From positions 1 through 8,771 of the forward strand of contig JACCRJ010000208.1 of assembly GCA_013813615.1 (NCBI GenBank): 8,771 bases of DNA, given 5' to 3'. Under the pieces are notes generated by a model that was not told the origin of the DNA, did not search any database, and worked only from the letters and a program-made list of their open reading frames with translations. Positions 6,883 through 8,771 of the stretch are shown in pieces; position 1 is the first letter of the stretch, and each line of letters begins with the position of its first letter. The DNA is from Lautropia sp. (lineage in GTDB: Bacteria > Pseudomonadota > Gammaproteobacteria > Burkholderiales > Burkholderiaceae_E). A program made the position numbers and the translations under genes.

Positions 6883-7974
6883 ATGAGCCTGCTCAACATC
6901 ATCACGAGCGAACTGATCGATGTCATCGAATGGACGGATGACTCGCGCGACACGCTGTCCTATCGCTGGCCTGACGAAGACAAGGAGATCAAGAACGGCG
7001 CGCAGCTGGTCGTGCGGGAGTCGCAGCTCGTGCAATTCGTGGCCGCCGGCCGGTATGCGGATCTTTTCGTGCCGGGCAAGCACACGCTGGCGACCGGGAA
7101 CGTGCCGATCCTCTCCACCATTCTGGGCTGGAAGTACGGCTTCCAATCGCCGTTCAAGTGCGACGTCTACTTTCTCAACACCAGGCTGTTCACCGGCAAC
7201 AAGTGGGGCACCGCCAACCCGGTGATGATGCGCGACCGGGATTTCGGCGTCGTCCGGCTGCGGGCCTTCGGGACCTATGACTTCCGCATCGTCGAAGCGC
7301 CGAAGTTCCTGCGAGAGGTGGCCGGTACCGACCAGAATTTCCGGCTCGACGAGTTCGCCGACACCATGCGCTCTCGCATGGTCAGCGTGTTCACCGAGGC
7401 GCTGGCGCGCGCCGGCGTGCCGGTGCTGGATGTCGCGCAGCGCTATGCCGAACTCGGTGAGGCCCTGCTGATGATCATCAACCCGGCGATGAGGGAGAAG
7501 TACGGGCTCGAGGTCACCAGCTTCATTCTCGAGAACGTTTCGGTGCCGCCGGAGGTGGAGCAGGCGGTGGACAAGCGCTCGAGCATGAGCGTGATCGGCA
7601 ACCTCAACGATTACGTCAAGTACCAGATGGGCGTCGCCATGGGGCAGGGTGGCGAGGCTGGTGCGGCGGCAACCCTGCCGGCGCAGATGGCGATGGGCTT
7701 CGGAATGGCGCAGGAGATGATGCGCAGCATGCAGCCGGGCGCCCATCCGCCGGCAGGTGCCGCGTCGGGGTCGCCGATCGGGGGGGCCGCTGCCCGTGCC
7801 GAGGGTGGCGCTGGCGGGCTCGAGGTGCTGACGCCGGAGCAGGCAGCGCAGACACTCGCTGTGCCGGTGGAGGACGTCATGGCTGCAATCGCCGCCGGCG
7901 ACCTGAAGGCGCGAAAGATCGGCAGCGCCCACCGGATCGCGCGTGCCGCCCTGGAAGAATTCCTGCGCGGCTGA
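6883..7974 (+). CDS. SPFH (band 7) YdjI-type protein with C-terminal HTH
   Basis: This 363-residue protein belongs to the 'virion core protein-like' SPFH family typified by Bacillus YdjI. The N-terminal part (MSLLNIITSELIDVIEW), the beta-rich block KNGAQLVVRESQLVQFVAAG (37-56) and FVPGKHTL (62-69), the segment DRDFGVVRLRAFGTYDFRI (118-136) and the helical region ending GLEVTSFILENVSVPPEVEQAVDKR (208-232) are the family's usual order. There is no transmembrane helix. Residues about 250-312 form a Gly/Ala/Met-rich linker. Residues 313-362 (LEVLTPEQAAQTLAVPVEDV, then AGDLKARKIGSAHRIARAALEEFL) match an excisionase/MerR-like HTH_17 domain, where many relatives instead carry a zinc ribbon. AGGAA at 6873-6877 supports the start. 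It probably works with the zinc-ribbon protein encoded 37 nt downstream, as a membrane-linked scaffold or stress factor; that role is inferred from the family. Confidence 0.88.
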   Translation: MSLLNIITSELIDVIEWTDDSRDTLSYRWPDEDKEIKNGAQLVVRESQLVQFVAAGRYADLFVPGKHTLATGNVPILSTILGWKYGFQSPFKCDVYFLNTRLFTGNKWGTANPVMMRDRDFGVVRLRAFGTYDFRIVEAPKFLREVAGTDQNFRLDEFADTMRSRMVSVFTEALARAGVPVLDVAQRYAELGEALLMIINPAMREKYGLEVTSFILENVSVPPEVEQAVDKRSSMSVIGNLNDYVKYQMGVAMGQGGEAGAAATLPAQMAMGFGMAQEMMRSMQPGAHPPAGAASGSPIGGAAARAEGGAGGLEVLTPEQAAQTLAVPVEDVMAAIAAGDLKARKIGSAHRIARAALEEFLRG

Positions 7975-8011
7975 CGCCTCACGCCCTTCCCCGCCCGGTT
8001 CTCGACGCCCC

Positions 8012-8771
8012 GTGGAGCAGGCAGCAGCCCAGGATGCCGGCAAGCCGCTGACCGTCGGCAAGCGCCCGTGCCCCGAGTGCGGCGCCGACCTCGAATGGAG
8101 TCCTGAACGGCAGTCCCTGGCATGCGCTTACTGCGGCACCGTGCTGCCGCGGTCGCCGGCACGGATGGCCGACCCGGCGGATGCGGTGGCAGATCAGGAC
8201 CTCGAGGCTGCCCTGCGTGACCCGTCCCTTGCGCGCGGCTGGGGCGACGACCGGCGGGAAGTCCAGTGCCAGAGCTGCCAGGCGATTTCAGTATTCGTGG
8301 ACGGTCGCGTGGCGCAGCGCTGCGATTTCTGCGGCTCGCCTTCCATCATCGCCCACGAAGAACACGGCGACGCAATCACCCCGCAGAGCATCCTGGCGTT
8401 CAAGTATGACGAAGGCCAGATCCGCGAACGGATCCGCACGTGGTACGGCTCGCGATGGTTTGCGCCCAGCCGCCTCAAGTCGGCGGCGCTGACCGACACC
8501 TTGCACGGTGTGTACCTGCCTTACTGGACCTTCGATGCGCAGGTCTTCGCGCAGTGGCGCGCGGACGCAGGGTATTTCCACTACGAGTCCCAGGCAGTGC
8601 GCAGCGCCACCGGCCAGACCGAGGCGCGGCAGGTGCAGCGGGTGCGCTGGGAACCGGTGGCCGGCAGTCTCGAGCATTTCTTCGACGACGTGCTCGTGCC
8701 GGGGACACACGGGGTTCATCCCCGGCTGCTGGGCAGGATCGAGCCGTTTCCGACGGTGACCGACCTGAAGC
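8012..8771 (+). CDS. Double zinc-ribbon protein (YdjG-like), partial
   Basis: An open frame from GTG at 8012 continues past the window end (253 codons seen). The first ribbon has Cys20-x2-Cys23 (RPCPECGADLEW) and Cys38-x2-Cys41 (CAYCG). The second has Cys86-x2-Cys89 (CQSC) and Cys104-x2-Cys107 (CDFCGS). Next comes the domain ITPQSILAFKYDEGQIRERI, then WYGSRWFAPS, LHGVYLPYWTFDAQ and FFDDVLVPG. This matches the TFIIB-type zinc-ribbon family often misnamed 'primosomal protein N'/helicase', whose C-terminus commonly has membrane helices; here that part is beyond the window. No helicase motif is seen. The GTG is the best in-frame start before the first ribbon, but it lacks a clear ribosome-binding site; the ATG at 8034 is out of frame. 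Co-transcription with the SPFH gene is likely. Confidence 0.88.
   Translation, partial: MEQAAAQDAGKPLTVGKRPCPECGADLEWSPERQSLACAYCGTVLPRSPARMADPADAVADQDLEAALRDPSLARGWGDDRREVQCQSCQAISVFVDGRVAQRCDFCGSPSIIAHEEHGDAITPQSILAFKYDEGQIRERIRTWYGSRWFAPSRLKSAALTDTLHGVYLPYWTFDAQVFAQWRADAGYFHYESQAVRSATGQTEARQVQRVRWEPVAGSLEHFFDDVLVPGTHGVHPRLLGRIEPFPTVTDLK

Noticed and set aside
8034..8036. ATG as the start of the zinc-ribbon gene
   Set aside because: It is out of frame with the CPECG and CAYCG motifs; the in-frame candidate before the first ribbon is GTG at 8012.
6838..8061. 407-codon minus-strand frame opposite the SPFH gene
   Set aside because: His/Arg-rich low-complexity translation mirroring the SPFH codons; the plus-strand product is a recognised family.
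8181..8492. 103-codon plus-strand frame starting MRWQIRTSRL
   Set aside because: It is a shadow of the zinc-ribbon gene, whose in-frame reading shows four CxxC pairs and runs through to the window end.

Overview
The window is GC-rich proteobacterial chromosome. Every supported gene lies on the plus strand, and GC-rich third codon positions create long antisense shadow frames. The PurC and PurE sequences, and the order purC-purE-purK-sua5, resemble what I recall from Betaproteobacteria (Burkholderia/Ralstonia type). I therefore infer a betaproteobacterium or a close gammaproteobacterial relative. No tRNA, rRNA, IS element, CRISPR array or phage gene was seen.

Layout: (1) 1-95 is a short upstream region holding a perfect 16-bp palindrome. 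(2) 96-950 encodes an alpha/beta hydrolase whose catalytic serine position reads as glycine. (3) 1029-2249 encodes a soluble bacterial cytochrome P450, followed after 42 nt by a hydroxypyruvate isomerase-type TIM barrel (2292-3101). (4) 3111-5815 is the purine block purC-purE-purK, continued by sua5/tsaC (5812-6807) through an ATGA overlap. (5) 6883-7974 encodes an SPFH (band 7, YdjI-type) protein with an excisionase-like helix-turn-helix fused to its C-terminus. It is followed by a double zinc-ribbon protein (8012 to beyond the window end), a pairing that resembles part of the PspA-linked ydjFGHI module of Bacillus.

Function: PurK and PurE convert AIR to CAIR through N5-CAIR, and PurC then makes SAICAR, so three consecutive steps of IMP synthesis are encoded together. 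Sua5 makes the threonylcarbamoyl-AMP used for tRNA t6A. The P450 and the isomerase may be co-transcribed with each other and with purC, but no electron-transfer partner for the P450 is present. The last two genes probably form a membrane-associated scaffold or stress module.

The main oddities are four. purC carries an apparent single-base frameshift near its 3' end: the conserved tail is intact in the next frame and stops at 4005. The hydrolase lacks its nucleophile serine. The SPFH protein ends in a DNA-binding-type domain. A TAGAAT/TAGACT box recurs 29-31 nt before three start codons.
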